A DNA stretch of 64,000 bases. It comes from Tullyiplasma multilocale ATCC 49900 (lineage in GTDB: Bacteria > Bacillota_I > Bacilli_A > Mycoplasmatales > Mycoplasmataceae). The translations under genes and the position numbers were made by a program. Under the pieces are notes generated by a model, which saw only the letters and a list, made by a program, of their open reading frames with translations, was not told the origin of the DNA and made no database searches. Shown one piece after another: positions 8,792 through 20,531 of this stretch; the stretch's first letter is position 1, and every line of letters starts with the position of its first letter. The stretch is from the NCBI RefSeq assembly GCF_000483165.1, contig NZ_AXXW01000006.1:1-64000 (forward strand). Reading direction: 5' to 3'.

Positions 8792-11429
8792 CTATTTAAT
8801 TGATTTTTTCAATGATTTGATGTGATCTAAAACTTCTTTTTTAGTCATTTCTCTCAATGAATCAGCCTTGAAGTTAATTCCTGCTTTTTTAGCAGCAGTT
8901 CTAATTTCAGTAGCTGTTTTTTGTAACTCTTGACGAGATTCAGTAATATCAGCTGAACCATCAATTAAAGCTCTTTTTTGAGTTTCAGTTAATGGTTTTG
9001 TAGATTTAGCCGCTTTTTTGACAGGAGCTTTTTTAGTTACTGGTTTAGCAACTACTTTTGCATCTTCTTTTTTAGTTGCTGGTTTAGTTGTAGTTTTTTT
9101 TAGTTGCTGGTTTAGCAGCTTCTTTTTTTGCTTCAACTTTTTTTGCTTCAGCTTTAACTGGAGTTTTTTCAACTTCAGTTTTAACTGCAGCCTTTGTAGC
9201 TTCAACTTTTTTAGCTGTTGCTGGTTTAGTTTCTGATTTAACTGCCACTGTTGTTTTTTTAGCAGCAACTGGTTTAGCAGTAACTGTCGCTACAACTTTA
9301 GCTTCAGCGTGTTCATTAACTAATTCTGTAGAGAAAGTTTCTCCACATTTTGGACATGTAATTGTTCCATTTGAAGCAGTTGCTACTGCAACTGGTGCGT
9401 TTTCAACTACTGCATTGGCAGCTTTGAATTCAGCACTTCTTTGAACTTCTAAAATATCTTTCATTCTTGGTTTAATAGCTTCTTGCTCTCCACCATAAAC
9501 AACTTGAACGTTTGTTCCACGAACTAATGCTCCTGTAGAACCTCCAAGTGATTTGATTCCTTCAAGATCAACATTTGTTCCATCAACAACAGTTAATCTT
9601 AAACGTGAAGCACATGAGTCAACGTCAACAACGTTAGCTTCTCCACCTAAGAATTCAATAATTTTAGCAGCTTTTTCATAACGTGCAATTTCGGCAGCGT
9701 TTGTTGATTTTGTGTAAGGGTTTGCTCCAGATTTTGGTGCCTCCAAAGGTGAACCATCCCTGTTTTGTCCTTTTGATGCTTTATAGTCATCTTTTGTGAA
9801 TAATTGAGCTTCTCCACTTTCACGTCCTGGAACCATAATGTTTCCGAATTTAACTGCGCAGTAGAATACTACGAAGTATAATCCTCCCATTACTCCAGCA
9901 ACTCCGATAATACCGAATACTGATTTAGCTGACATAGCGTTTTGTCCGAAGAATGGCACTAATCCGAATACTACGTAATCGATGAATCCTCCAGAAACTG
10001 TCATAGCAACGTGTGTATTTAAGAATCCAGCAGCTCCGAATGATAATGCAGCTAATGGCATGTGTACTCCGTAGAATAATCATGGTGCTAAGAATAAGAA
10101 TGTATATTCAATTGGTTCTGTAATACCTGTTAAGAATGATGTAAAGGCAGCTGAGAAGTAAATTCCCATTACTGATTTACGGTTTTCTTTTGGTACGTTT
10201 AATCACATAGCTAATGCTCCCATTGGTAATCCGAATAACATAAATCCGAATTTACCTGATTGGAAACGTCCTAAGTTTAGTCCTAGGTATTCAAAAGTAC
10301 TAAAGTTAATACCTTTTGAGTTGTCGATAACCGCAATTAAACGGTTCATCATGTTTTGATCTCCTTGAGCTCCTAAGAATTCCCCTCAAACTTTAATTTC
10401 GTTTGCAGTTGTTCCTAAGAATCCAGTTTTCATCATTTCAGTTAAGTATTGAACTGCTGTTATATCACCAAGAGCTCATGCTGATCCTGCAAAATCCTTA
10501 ACTTTGTCCATGAATTCAACATCTGTTAAACCATTTACAGTTCCCCCGTTTTGGAATGTTGTTAAAGCATCATTAAGAGTTCCTTGAATTGATCCTCCAG
10601 CTGATGTTCATCATAGTGGTGCATAGAATACGTGGTGTAATCCAAACGGTACTAATGATCTTTCGATCATTTCGAATACTAAAGAGTCTACCCCTTTAAC
10701 TGGGATTTTTCCTGAAGTAGTTCCAAATCATGTTAATCCTTGTCCGATTCATGGTCATAAGATCATGAATGCAAATGATAAAGGAATAACAGCAAAGAAA
10801 GTAATAATTGGTACTAATTTAGTTCCTGAGAAGAAACTAAATGCTGATGGTAATTGAGTAGCGTGGAATTTATTGTAAATTCCAGCAGCAATTGCCCCAA
10901 CGAAGATACCAGCAAACACCCCAGTGTTTAATGAATTAACACCTAAGTTGTTTGTTAATAATCCTGATGCAATGTTTTTATGTCATAACAATGCTGATAA
11001 TTGGTTTCCCGCTTCATCAGTTAAAATTGTTGTTCCATCCGCAGCATACATCGGGTGTAATAAAGCAGCTTGCATAGCATTCATAACTAAGAATCCAACT
11101 AGAGCTGTTAATGCAGCAACTCCAGCGTCTTTTGTATATGCCATAGCAACTGACATTGCGAATAAGATAGGTAAGTTACCAAAGGCAACGTCTCCCATTT
11201 TATTCATAACTGTACCTAAGTATCACGCAAATGATTGAGCGTCTGTATTAGCAGCAATAGCAGCCCCAACACCTAAGAATACTCCGGCAATCGGAAGTAA
11301 AGCAATCGGAAGTAAGAAAGCTTTACTTAATTTAGAAAGAGTTGGCATAATTGATCCACCGAATTTTTTCAATCCAGCAAAGAAACCAGGTTTACCAGCT
11401 TTTTCTGTTCTTACGGCAGTTTGTGTCAT
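8792..11429 (-). CDS. ptsG: PTS glucose-family permease IICB with unusual Lys/Ala-rich tail, frameshifted
   Basis: Sugar uptake and phosphorylation at the membrane. The start at ATG 11429 has a GGGGAC-type RBS. Residues 1-560 form the multi-pass IIC domain ([12 protein letters not shown] motif). The IIB domain follows, with the phosphorylated Cys in [11 protein letters not shown] near residue 604. No IIA domain is fused. After IIB comes a segment with CPKCGETF...H, then a long Lys/Ala/Thr-rich tail. The ATG frame stops at TAA 9084-9086 (781 residues). The coding-strand A8 tract at 9101-9094 disrupts a repeated KPATKK unit. With A7 the frame continues to TAG 8792 (878 residues), ending in a basic helix. 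This could be a sequencing error, slippage or phase variation. Sugar specificity is not certain. Confidence 0.85.
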
Positions 11430-11477
11430 AAGAGTCCCCTTTCAAAGTTTATTTATATAATTTCGGGTTAGTGATTA

Positions 11478-11735
11478 TTATGATATCAACATCATAAGTC
11501 CAGTGAACGCCAACACTAAACAAAATAGTGCAGTAAATATAGGGAAATTCTTTTTCGTAAATTCCCATACCCCTTCTGACTCTCTATTCTTTTTAGCGAA
11601 GTCTCCACGTTTAGAACTATTTTTCTTAGCCATAAAATGTCATGTAAAGAAAATACATGCCAAAATTAAACCAATAATCAATATTGATAATCCAACTACG
11701 AAGTTGGTATTTTCAGTTGTTGTTGTAAAAAACAT
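11478..11735 (-). CDS. Small two-helix membrane protein, function unknown
   Basis: 85 residues, not recognised. It starts at ATG 11735 behind a strong GGGGAGA site and has one TGA Trp. A Thr-rich N-terminus is followed by a hydrophobic helix (about residues 12-30), a basic/polar loop (KKNSSKRGDFAKKNRESEG) and a second helix (about 65-84). It precedes ptsG by 48 bp in the same direction and could share its transcript. SecE was considered, but its conserved Trp-Pro motif is absent. Confidence 0.7.
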
Positions 11736-11801
11736 ATTAATCTCCCCTAACCAAGTTCTATTATACAACAATCAAACAATAATAAACAATACCAAACCAA
11801 T

Positions 11802-11829
11802 AAAAAAAGGGAAAGATTTCCCTTTTTTT
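11802..11829. terminator. Bidirectional terminator
   Basis: AAAAAAAGGGAAA pairs with TTTCCCTTTTTTT. It lies between the 177-residue gene and the 85-residue gene and ends the secG-rnr-smpB transcript. Confidence 0.75.
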
Positions 11830-11834
11830 AGATA

Positions 11835-12368
11835 TTATTTGTTAAAACCACGTTTATCAAGATTGTATTTCGATATTCAGTGAGAAGCGCTCTCAAAGTG
11901 GGATTTTTCTTCTCTTTCTTGTATCAGTACAAACTTGATGTCTTCAGCAGTCATTTCTTTTATTTTCATATATTCTATCATTTGCGAATAAATGCCTACC
12001 GGATTTTTTTCAACCATTTTTTTGGCATGCAGTCTTATTTCTGTACTAAAATCACTAGTTTCAGAAATATACATCGGTATAAAGAAATCTTTATCATTAA
12101 AACTTTTCCCAAAGAAAATGGCGTAAGTAGCATATATTTTTTCAGCTGGTAAAGCATCTAAATCTGAAAACTTATAAGATGATTTTTTCAGCAGTTTATT
12201 AATATCCGTTTTAGTGTTTTTTTGTTTATCTTTTGATCATATTTTAAAACCACCTGCAAAACCCCAAACACTTACAAATATACCGACAATCGCAAACATT
12301 CCGATCAATACTCAAGCTCAGACCGGCAAATCTACATGAGGCGCATTATTCATTTCAGCAAAAAACAT
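11835..12368 (-). CDS. Single-helix membrane protein, function unknown
   Basis: 177 residues, not recognised. It starts at ATG 12368, 9 bp after the smpB stop. An N-terminal membrane segment (about residues 14-40, with Trp codons as TGA) leaves a cytoplasmic, basic and helical domain of about 135 residues. This includes ...KEKIYATYAIFFGKSFND... and ends in RGFNK. It is probably the last gene of the secG-rnr-smpB operon, with the terminator overlapping its 3' end. No known motif was seen. Confidence 0.7.
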
Positions 12369-12376
12369 ACATCCCC

Positions 12377-12826
12377 CTAGTATTTATACTTAGCTAAAGT
12401 TTTTCTTTCGACATCACGCGCTTTAATAGTTTCACGTTTGTCGTAGTTCTTTTTACCCTTACCTAAACCAATTTCTAATTTAGCATAATTCCCTTTTAAA
12501 TAAAGTCTCAGTGGTACTAAAGTTAATCTTTCTAATTGAATTCTCTTTAGCATCTTTTTAATTTCTTTTTTATGTAAAAGTAACTTACGAGTTCTTGTAG
12601 GATCAATACCCTTAACATTATTAGCAAACTCATATTTTTTAATATTCATATTAATAGCAAAGGCTTCGCCTTTTCTTATTAATATGAATGCTTCATTAAT
12701 TGAAACTTCTTTTTCTCTAATGGATTTAATTTCAGGTCCTGACAATTCAATCCCTGCTTCGAATTTTTCCAGGATTTCATAGTTATAGAACGCTTTTTTA
12801 TTAGATGTTATTACATGTTCGCCCAT
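12377..12826 (-). CDS. smpB: SsrA-binding protein SmpB
   Basis: 149 residues, the tmRNA partner in trans-translation. The core is [29 protein letters not shown] near the N-terminus, then the [12 protein letters not shown] motif, and the C-terminal basic tail [18 protein letters not shown], all diagnostic of SmpB. A strong AGGAGGGTTTT site precedes ATG 12826, and 14 bp separate it from rnr upstream. The tmRNA gene lies 4 kb away. Confidence 0.97.
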   Translation of the reverse strand: MGEHVITSNKKAFYNYEILEKFEAGIELSGPEIKSIREKEVSINEAFILIRKGEAFAINMNIKKYEFANNVKGIDPTRTRKLLLHKKEIKKMLKRIQLERLTLVPLRLYLKGNYAKLEIGLGKGKKNYDKRETIKARDVERKTLAKYKY

Positions 12827-12840
12827 AAAACCCTCCTTGA

Positions 12841-14955
12841 TTAAACTAGTTTAAAGTCGATTGTACGTTTTTTAATATCTGCACCAATTACTTGGATTTT
12901 TACTTTTTGACCCATTCTGTAGAATGTGTTGTCCTTTTTAATTAATACTTGTTTAACTTCATCATATGAAATTCCATCTTCTAAGTTAGTAATGTGAACC
13001 AACCCTTCAACCATATTATCCAATTGAACAAAGATTCCAAATTTTAAAGCAATAGAAATTGTTCCTTCATAAATTTGACCAACTTTATCAGCCATATATT
13101 CAACCATACATGCTTTATTTACTTCACGCTCACAGCTAACTGATGCAACTTCGGTATCATTGATAATTCCAGTAGCTCTTTCAATAAACGCTGCGTTTTT
13201 TTCTAACATAAAGTCTCTAGTATCTTTATTTAAAATGTATTGTTTTAAATACCTGTGAACCATTAAGTCTGAGTAACGACGAATCGGTGATGTAAAGTGT
13301 GTATAGCATTTTGACGCTAAACCAAAGTGTCCAATGTTTTCAATTCCATATTTAGCTTTATCCATGTAACGCAACAATGATAAGTTTAATAATTCTCTTT
13401 CAATCGGATCTTTTGTTTGTTCATCAATTTGTTTTAACGCTTTATTAATATTTAATGGGTCTGTCATTTCTTTGTTTGTTAATTTTGGATCAATTCCAAA
13501 TGATTTCAACAATGAGTATCATGTGATTAAATCTTCTTCTTCGGGTTTACCATGATTACGGTAAACATAAGGTAAGTCTCTATCAAATACTAATTCAGCA
13601 ACAGCTTCGTTTGCTGATACCATGAAGTTTTCGATAAGTTTTTCAGATTCTCCAGTTTCACGAGCTTTAATTCCAATAACATTTGATTCAGCATCCATCA
13701 CAATTTTAGCTTCACGAACACCAAAGTTGATTGTTCCACGCTTTTCCTTAACTGCATCAATTAATTTGTGTAGTTCTCTAGCAATTGTAATCATATCAGC
13801 AACATCTTGACCTTTTGTTCAAGTTCCATCAGCAAAGAAATCATTTACTTCGCTATAAGTTAAACGAGCTTTTGAAAAAATGATTGTTTCAAAAACACAT
13901 TTACTCAACATGTGTCCTTGTTCATTGAATTCCATTTCACAAGCTAACGCTAATTTTTCAGTTCCCGGATTTAACGAACATAAATCATCAGAAAGAATTT
14001 TTGGTAACATTGGAATTACTTTGTTTGCCAAGTAAGTTGAGTTTCCTCTAATTAATGCTTCATTATCTAAAGCTGATTTTGGTTGTACATAATGAGAAAC
14101 ATCTGCAATAGCAACTGTCAATTTATAGTGTCCATTATCAAGTTTTTCAACACCAATAGCATCATCCAAGTCTTTTGAATCAGCCCCATCGATAGTTACG
14201 ATCATTTTGTCCATTAAAGATTCTTTCATACGAGATTTGATTAAATCTGGTTGATCTTTTAATGGAATGTTAACTTCTTCTGCATTTCTAATAGTCTTAG
14301 TCATGAATTCAGTTCTGATATCAAATTCTTCAGCAATAGACATAATTCTATCCGAAGCCTTTGAAGCATCACCAATAATCTTTTTAACTCTTACGAATAG
14401 CTTACGATCTTTCAATTCAAGAATTTTAGCCTTAACTAAAAGATTATCTTTTAAATCTAAATCATTTTTATTAACCATGATAACCCTGAAGTTAGAAAAT
14501 GATTGATCCATTGGAATGAAGTCCAAAAATTTACCATCACGTGATCTTGTAATTTCACCAATTACAGAAGTTTTTTCACGTTTGATTAATTCAACGATTT
14601 CGGCTCTAATTCTTCCATCCGCTTCAGTCTTAATAACATAAACAACTTCATCTGATGTGAATGTACCATTTAAACTAACTGGTGGTACAAAGTAATCATC
14701 ATGTTCATCATCTTCCAAGTCTGATACAAAACCAAATCCTTTAGCATTCAATTTCAAGATACCGTGGTGGTACTTACTTTCATTTAATAAATAAATATTA
14801 TTATTTTGTGAGATTGAGATATGGTGCTCTGCTTCAAGAGTTCTTAGCATATCTAAAAAATCTAAATGATCTTTCACATCTAGAACTGCCGCTAATTCGT
14901 TGAACGAAAGCATTCCCCCATTATTCTTTAATAACTTAATAACTTTAATTTCCAT
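12841..14955 (-). CDS. rnr: Ribonuclease R (RNB-family 3'-5' exoribonuclease)
   Basis: 704 residues; processive RNA degradation, including RNAs released by trans-translation. It has an N-terminal winged-helix segment ([14 protein letters not shown]...), cold-shock OB domains, then the RNB catalytic core with the metal-binding Asp cluster in [16 protein letters not shown] near residue 250. The [16 protein letters not shown] motif and a C-terminal S1 domain ([24 protein letters not shown]...) follow. ATG 14955 has the RBS GAGGAGAG; a further ATG 30 bp upstream has none. Operon with secG and smpB, an arrangement common in Firmicutes. Confidence 0.97.
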
Positions 14956-14987
14956 ATTCTCTCCTCTGTCTGATATAAAAAACACTA

Positions 14988-15281
14988 TTACAGAATAGTG
15001 TTAGTTAAAATACATACTACTAGAGTAATAACAAAAAATACAATTCCTAAACTTAACATTCAAATAGATAAAATTTTATCCATTCCACGTTCTTTAGAGT
15101 TTGAGAATAATTCCTCATTTCCCCCATTTAACGCACTAAGTCCTGTTTGTGATTTTTTGTTCTGTAGTAGTCCTATGATAATCATTATTATTGATACAAC
15201 CATAGCTAAAATTTCAAATGCTAAAATAACAGATTTCGCTGTTGAACTAGTAGCAAATAAATTAATAAAAGTATTTAACAT
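14988..15281 (-). CDS. secG: Protein translocase subunit SecG
   Basis: 97 residues with two membrane helices (about 17-40 and 75-93). Between them is a Gly/Asn-rich cytoplasmic loop with LLQNKKSQTGLSALNGGNEELF, the hallmark of SecG. It assists SecYE and SecA in export. It is first in the secG-rnr-smpB operon, and its stop lies inside a 9-bp inverted repeat (AACACTATT...AATAGTGTT). Confidence 0.92.
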
Positions 15282-15324
15282 ATCGCAGCCCCTTCATCTT
15301 ATATATAATACTTTAATTTTGAGT

Positions 15325-15349
15325 AAATAAAAATGAGCTAGGCTCATTT
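15325..15349 (-). terminator. Terminator of the hprK-whiA-HTH run
   Basis: AAATGAGC pairs with GCTCATTT. It is followed on the minus strand by a T-rich stretch, just after the HTH gene stop at 15354. Confidence 0.7.
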
Positions 15350-15353
15350 ATTA

Positions 15354-15569
15354 CTATTTTTTAAATAAATCTTCAATTTCAACATCTAAGCCTTCAGCAA
15401 TTTTTTGAATAGCTTTAAGAGAAACATTTCTACGTCCTCTTTCAGAATCAGAAATATAGTTTCTATGTAGTCCAGATCTAAAACTTAACTCTTCTTGAGT
15501 AATATCAGCTTTAGTTCTAAGTTTCTTCATATTCTTACTTAAAAGTTCAATGATATCGTATTTTTCCAT
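15354..15569 (-). CDS. XRE-family helix-turn-helix regulator
   Basis: A 71-residue protein that is essentially one HTH_3 domain: KNMKKLRTKADITQEELSFRSGLHRNYISDSERGRRNVSLKAIQKIAEGLDVEIEDLF. The TQEELS recognition region and the xYISxxERGRRN turn are intact. It follows whiA by 11 bp and ends the operon. No ligand domain is present, and its targets cannot be told from sequence. Confidence 0.9.
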   Translation of the reverse strand: MEKYDIIELLSKNMKKLRTKADITQEELSFRSGLHRNYISDSERGRRNVSLKAIQKIAEGLDVEIEDLFKK

Positions 15570-15580
15570 AGTTTCCCCTT

Positions 15581-16513
15581 TTATATTTCTTCACTTAATT
15601 TTCTGATTGACTTGAACAGATTACTTACCCCAGACTTGGTAATTTTATATCCTTCTTCATTCATTATATATTCTAACTCTGAAAATGAAGCTTCAGGGTT
15701 GTCTAATCTAATTTTAGCCAATTTTTGCGCTTTTTCTGACAATTGATTAAACATTTTCTTATTTCTTATGCGTTCAATCTCTTTAATCTGTTTTTCAGCA
15801 GCTACCAATGCTTTGGTTTGGTTTGAAATATCAATATTATTTATTCGGTTAATGTTATTAAAAACATCTCTTGATATTCTTTGGTTTTCGAAAGCCATAA
15901 CCGCTTGTGAAGCATCAATCAATTTAATAAAATCAGATACCATTAATGATTTCTTTACATAACAAACAAATCTTGTATTGTTTCGTTCTAATATTTTGAA
16001 TTCAAAACCAAATTTATTTGTTAGTTCTAAAAAGTAGTCGGCCGATTCTTGTTCTTTGAATTGGACTTCTAAATGGTAGTTTGTAGTTTCGGGAGAGTTA
16101 ACAGAACCAGTGGCAATAAATACACCCGCAATGTAAGCCCTAACCAAAGCCGAATCTTTCAATCAATCTTCTCTGATTTGAATAATTTTAACATTATTTT
16201 GATCATAGATATTTAATTTTTGTAAGAATTGAGTAACGTTACCAATCAAAGTAATTTGGAAAGTTTTTTGCTTTTTTAAAACTTGTGATTGGATAATAGA
16301 TACTTGAATTTCTCCATCGAAGAATTCTTTACAAAACGAAAATAGCGTTCTCGCTATTTTGTTACTAATTGTTACTAATTTTAATTTCTCATAGTTTAAA
16401 GAATAAACAATATCGGCATTGTATTTGATAAATCCCGATAACAAAGCTTCTTTTTGGTCATGAGAGAAAGTATGTGAAATTATTTCTTCTTTTACCTCTA
16501 ATGCAAATGACAT
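15581..16513 (-). CDS. whiA: WhiA-type DNA-binding protein
   Basis: 310 residues. The N-terminal half has the degenerate LAGLIDADG homing-endonuclease fold typical of WhiA (SFALEVKEEI at the start, DSALVRAYIAGVFIATGSVNSPETTNYHLE in the middle). The C-terminal part has the HTH with ...LSEKAQKLAKIRLDNPEASFSELEYIMNEE...ITKSGVSNLFKSIRKLSEE, diagnostic of the family. One TGA encodes Trp at the domain junction. WhiA affects cell division in Firmicutes; its mollicute role is not settled. It lies 15 bp after lgt. Confidence 0.92.
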
Positions 16514-16528
16514 AATTTCACCTCTTTC

Positions 16529-18016
16529 CTAATTTTCTAATCGCTCTAATTTTTGTCTAGCTTTTTCTTCTTTTGCTAAACGTTTTTGCAATTTAACATC
16601 TGCTTTATTATTTTTAATGTTTGATGGTTTATCCGTTTTTGAAACCTTAACTAATGCAAAGTAATCTTTTTCATACATGTATCCAGGTTCACGAACTAAG
16701 TTTGGAATCACAAATTGTGATAATAGCATTCCAATAACCCCGATCATCGCAGTACCACCAATTAAAATAAGTGATAATGGCTTATTGAACATTATAAATA
16801 AGTGATCATTTGGTCTTTCCAATTCCAATATAAACCTAACAAAGTTTCAAACAAAGAAGAATGCAAAAGCCTCAACTCCAGCTTTTGTAGTTGTGTATCC
16901 TTTTGGGTTATTTGCAAGATTCATTGACTTACCAGTTTTTCATCTTTTAACGAGATAACTGTCATTTGATTTAGCAATCAATGCAGCCTTTTTGATGTGT
17001 TGCTCTTTTGCTTCTAAGTCTTCATGCCTAACGTAAGCTTTATCTCATGCATCTCTTCATGACATTTTAGTACTTGATTTTATTCAAGGCATAAAGAATT
17101 GTTTAAATGTAAATCCTCAATCAAGTGAGTATTTATTTGGTTCAACTTTTCAGGGTTTTTTACCAAATCATTTTCCAATATTCGGAAGAACAAAAGTGAT
17201 CAACACTCAACCCAATAATAGTCCCATAGATTCATAGAAGAAAATTGGAGACATTTGAACTAAATCACCTTGGTTATAAGTAACTCCGTTTATAGTTGTT
17301 TCGCTATTAGCTACAGCCATAGTATTACGTAGAATTCAATCTGGTAGATGAATACCTGATGATTCTACAACTGATCAATCAATATTATTTACAGAAACCC
17401 CTTGAGCCACTACCTTAACCGGGGCTCCCATTACTTCGTGATTGAAGAAGTTACCTCAACGACCAATAACTTGTCCAAGAAGAACGTTTGGTAAAATTGC
17501 ATCAGCATAAGCTCATGCAGAGTCTTTTGGTTTTCTTCCTAAAAAGAAGAAAGTGATAATTCCGAAGAAGGTCCCAACATAAACCCCGCCATGAATAGCC
17601 ATACCAGCTTTTCAGAAAGCAAATAATCCTCAGAATCCAACACCACCAGCATTTTCACCAGCGCCATCAGCATTTAGTTTTCCAAATATCGAAGCACCAA
17701 ATAATGCAGTTGGAATAACCACCATTACTCCTCATGCTAATTCATAAATAGGTATTCCCCTTCTTCAAAACTTATAGGCGCTATATCCAATTGATGCCGC
17801 CATACCCATAGTCATGGTGAAAGCGTATAAGTGGAATGCACCATAATCGGCTTTTATATCTCCATATTGAACCATTTGCCAATTGCCTTCTCATTCTTCC
17901 CAATCAACATTCAGAGTTTTAAGTCCAATTAACGCAAGTAAAGGCAACACCGAAATTAACCCAATAAGAGCGAATATCAATCATTGCTTTCACTTAATAT
18001 CAGTTTTTAATCTCAT
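16529..18016 (-). CDS. lgt: Prolipoprotein diacylglyceryl transferase (copy 1)
   Basis: A 495-residue membrane enzyme that attaches diacylglycerol to the lipobox Cys of prelipoproteins. Many Trp codons are TGA. The signature GRWGNFFNHEVMG is present, with multiple membrane helices. An IHGGVYVG-type segment carries the conserved His, and ...SPIFFYESMGLLLGW... matches the family. It is longer than the ~280-residue E. coli enzyme because of a cytoplasmic insert and a charged C-terminal tail (KLQKRLAKEEKARQKLERLEN). It starts 11 bp after trxB. A paralogue lies on the other side of trxB. Confidence 0.93.
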
Positions 18017-18027
18017 GTTGCCTCCTT

Positions 18028-18969
18028 TTATCTAAGGTTTTGTAAATATTCAACAGCCATTTGACCAGCCATTGCTCCATCCCCAGTTGCGATTGCAATT
18101 TGGCGTAGAGGTACGTTTCTAACATCTCCAGCTACAAACAATCCTTTAATAGTTGTTTCCATTTTAGGTGAAGCATCAACATATCCTGTATCATTTGCAA
18201 TATCTAAGTTAGATACAAATTGTGTAATTGGTGTTGCTCCAATATATGGGAAGATTGCAGTTACTTCCAATTCTCTCGTTTCGTTTGTTACAAGTGATTT
18301 AACAGTAATTGATTCCACTTTATCTGTTCCATTAACACTTTCAACAACTGATTCCATGATGTATTCAACACCATCCATTTTGGCTAGGTTTTCAACATTT
18401 CAGTTATCAGCTCTAAAGTGGTCTTTTCTAACAATTACATATAATTTATCAACAAATTTTTTTAAATATGTTCCTTCAGTGATTGCAGAGTATCCCCCAC
18501 CAACAACAGCAACGGCTTTTCCTTTGTGGAATGCACCATCACAAACAGCACAGTAACTTACACCTTTCCCGTATAGTTCTTGCTCTCCTGGAATTCCTAA
18601 TTCATTTTCTTTAGTTCCAGTTGCTAAGATAACAGTTTTTGCAAATTTCTTTTCTTCATTTGCTAAATGGATTTCAAAAGTTCCATCTTCCAAGTTTTTA
18701 ACATGAACAACTTCATTGTATTCAAACTTAGTTCCAAGTTGAGTTGCTTGCATATACATTTTCATTGCTAATTCTGGTCCTAAGATAGTTTCAAAACCAG
18801 GATAGTTTTCAACGATATCTGTTTTAACCATTTTTCCACCTGGAGCTTCTTTTTCAATGATCATTGTGTTAAGTCCAGCTCTTGATGTATAAATAGCTGA
18901 AGTAAGCCCCGCAGGACCTCCTCCGATAATTAAAACATCTAACATTTCTTCATTAATATGATTTTTCAT
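18028..18969 (-). CDS. trxB: Thioredoxin reductase
   Basis: 313 residues, FAD- and NADPH-dependent. The FAD loop IIGGGPAGLTSAIYTSRAG is at residues 14-32, the redox pair CAVCDGA near 138, the NAD(P)-binding loop VAVVGGGYSAITEG near 153, and the second FAD motif GLFVAGDVRNVPLRQIA near 280. In the NADPH loop the usual GGGDSA is GGGYSA here. It overlaps the preceding lgt copy by 17 bp, so translation is coupled. Confidence 0.95.
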
Positions 18970-20530
18970 ATAATCACCCTAATTCCCTTCATTTATATGG
19001 TGAGACAAATTGTGTAACTCCAATAATAACTAATCCAGTAATTAGCAATAATGCTAATACTATAAAGTTTGGTATTGGTAAGTTTTGCATAAATAAGTCT
19101 TGTGGTCTTCTCATAGTCTCTAAAATAATTCTTAATAACATGTAACCAAATATATAAGCTCCAGTTGTAACACCAGTTCTAATAATTAAATGACCGTTTG
19201 GGTTGTGTAATTTTTCAATCTCTCTTGCATCAGGATTTATATTAAATCTTCTTGATCATTTTCCAATAGTTGAATAGATTTCGTCTTTACGTGTATTCAT
19301 AAGGTCTTTTTGAGTAGAAATATCTTGTTTCTTCATTGCTACTAACTCTTTATATTTATTTGAGTTTTTAGCAACTCTACTTAGCTTGTTGGAGTATTCT
19401 TTTTCAATTTTCTTTATGGCTTTTTCTAGGCTGGGTTTTAAAGTTTTTAGTCTTTGTTCACCTTGGTAATTACGTGCTGATCTCTCTTCATATTCTTTTT
19501 CAAATTTCAATACTTCTAATGAGTTTGGTTCATATCAATAATAAGCTTTATTTCATGCTCTAAAGAATGATAATTTAAGTTCGATAATTTCTCCATTATC
19601 GGTTGTTATTCGAACTTGTTTATATTTTATAGGAGCAAGTGTGTCTTTTCAAATGATTTCACCCTCTGATAGAGATTTGTGTTGTTTGTTGTATCAACCT
19701 GGATAAGCTTTTGGTTCTAAATCTCAAGGTTTTGGTTTGGAAAACACTCTTCCAATATTTGCAACTCCAAATGTTATTAACAATCATAGCAATAAGTTAC
19801 CAATTGATTCGAATAAGAATAATGGTGAATGATACATTAATGGAGATTCGATTACTTCTGACAACGTTCTTCCATCAAGCTCAGAGATATCACCCATGTG
19901 ACTTGCAAGAGCCTCTAAATTAAATCAGTCAGTTGGGTGGTCCATTACATAACTGAAACCTGATAAATCAGGGAATAAGAACATTTTATCTCTGATTGCG
20001 TTAGGCAACCAAGACAAGTCTTCATATGTTAAATTGGCAGCACCCATTAACTCATGGTTAAAGAAGTTACCTCAACGACCCATCATTTGTCCTAGTAAGA
20101 TGTTTGGTATGATGCAATCAGCATAAACTCATACAGAAATTAAAGTAATCTTACTTCTTTTGTAAAACCACACAAAACCAGCAGCAATTCCAAGCGCTAG
20201 TGAACCAAACAATGACATTCCTGGCTCTCAAAAGAAAAATACCTTATATCAATTATTACCTTGTTGATAGTATGGGATAAAAACCTTACCAAAAATAGAT
20301 GCACCAATAACACCTAAAGGAACAACAATCATGATCCCTAATTCAAGTTCTTTTAATGGCATCTTACGTAATTTAAATTGAATGATAGATGCTATTATAA
20401 CTAACAAAATCCCAGTGAACATAAACACTGGGTATGCTGGTATGACACCAAATAAATTTCTCGCCGCAGTTGGATCATTTCCCTGTCCTAATCAATCCAA
20501 GAAAGAAAAGTCTGGTGCTTGGGCAAACAT
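18953..20530 (-). CDS. lgt: Prolipoprotein diacylglyceryl transferase (copy 2)
   Basis: A 525-residue paralogue of the 16529-18016 gene. It has the same signature (GRWGNFFNHELMG), a similar helix pattern and a SPLFLFESIGNLLLW segment. Between the last helices is a ~100-residue charged coiled-coil-like insert (EKEYEERSARNYQGEQRLKTL...), which copy 1 has in another form. ATG 20530 lies 1 base after the hprK stop, and its 3' end overlaps trxB. Two lgt copies around trxB are seen in relatives of this group. Whether both are active cannot be read. Confidence 0.92.
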
Positions 20531-20531
20531 A

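Noticed and set aside
9018-9236. Phe/Ser-rich plus-strand open stretch
   Set aside because: Mirror of the Lys/Ala-rich ptsG tail; composition explains it.
11478-11735. SecE for the 85-residue membrane protein
   Set aside because: Two helices and no conserved Trp-Pro motif.
11503-11883. 126-codon plus-strand open stretch
   Set aside because: Antisense to the 85- and 177-residue genes and crosses a strong terminator.
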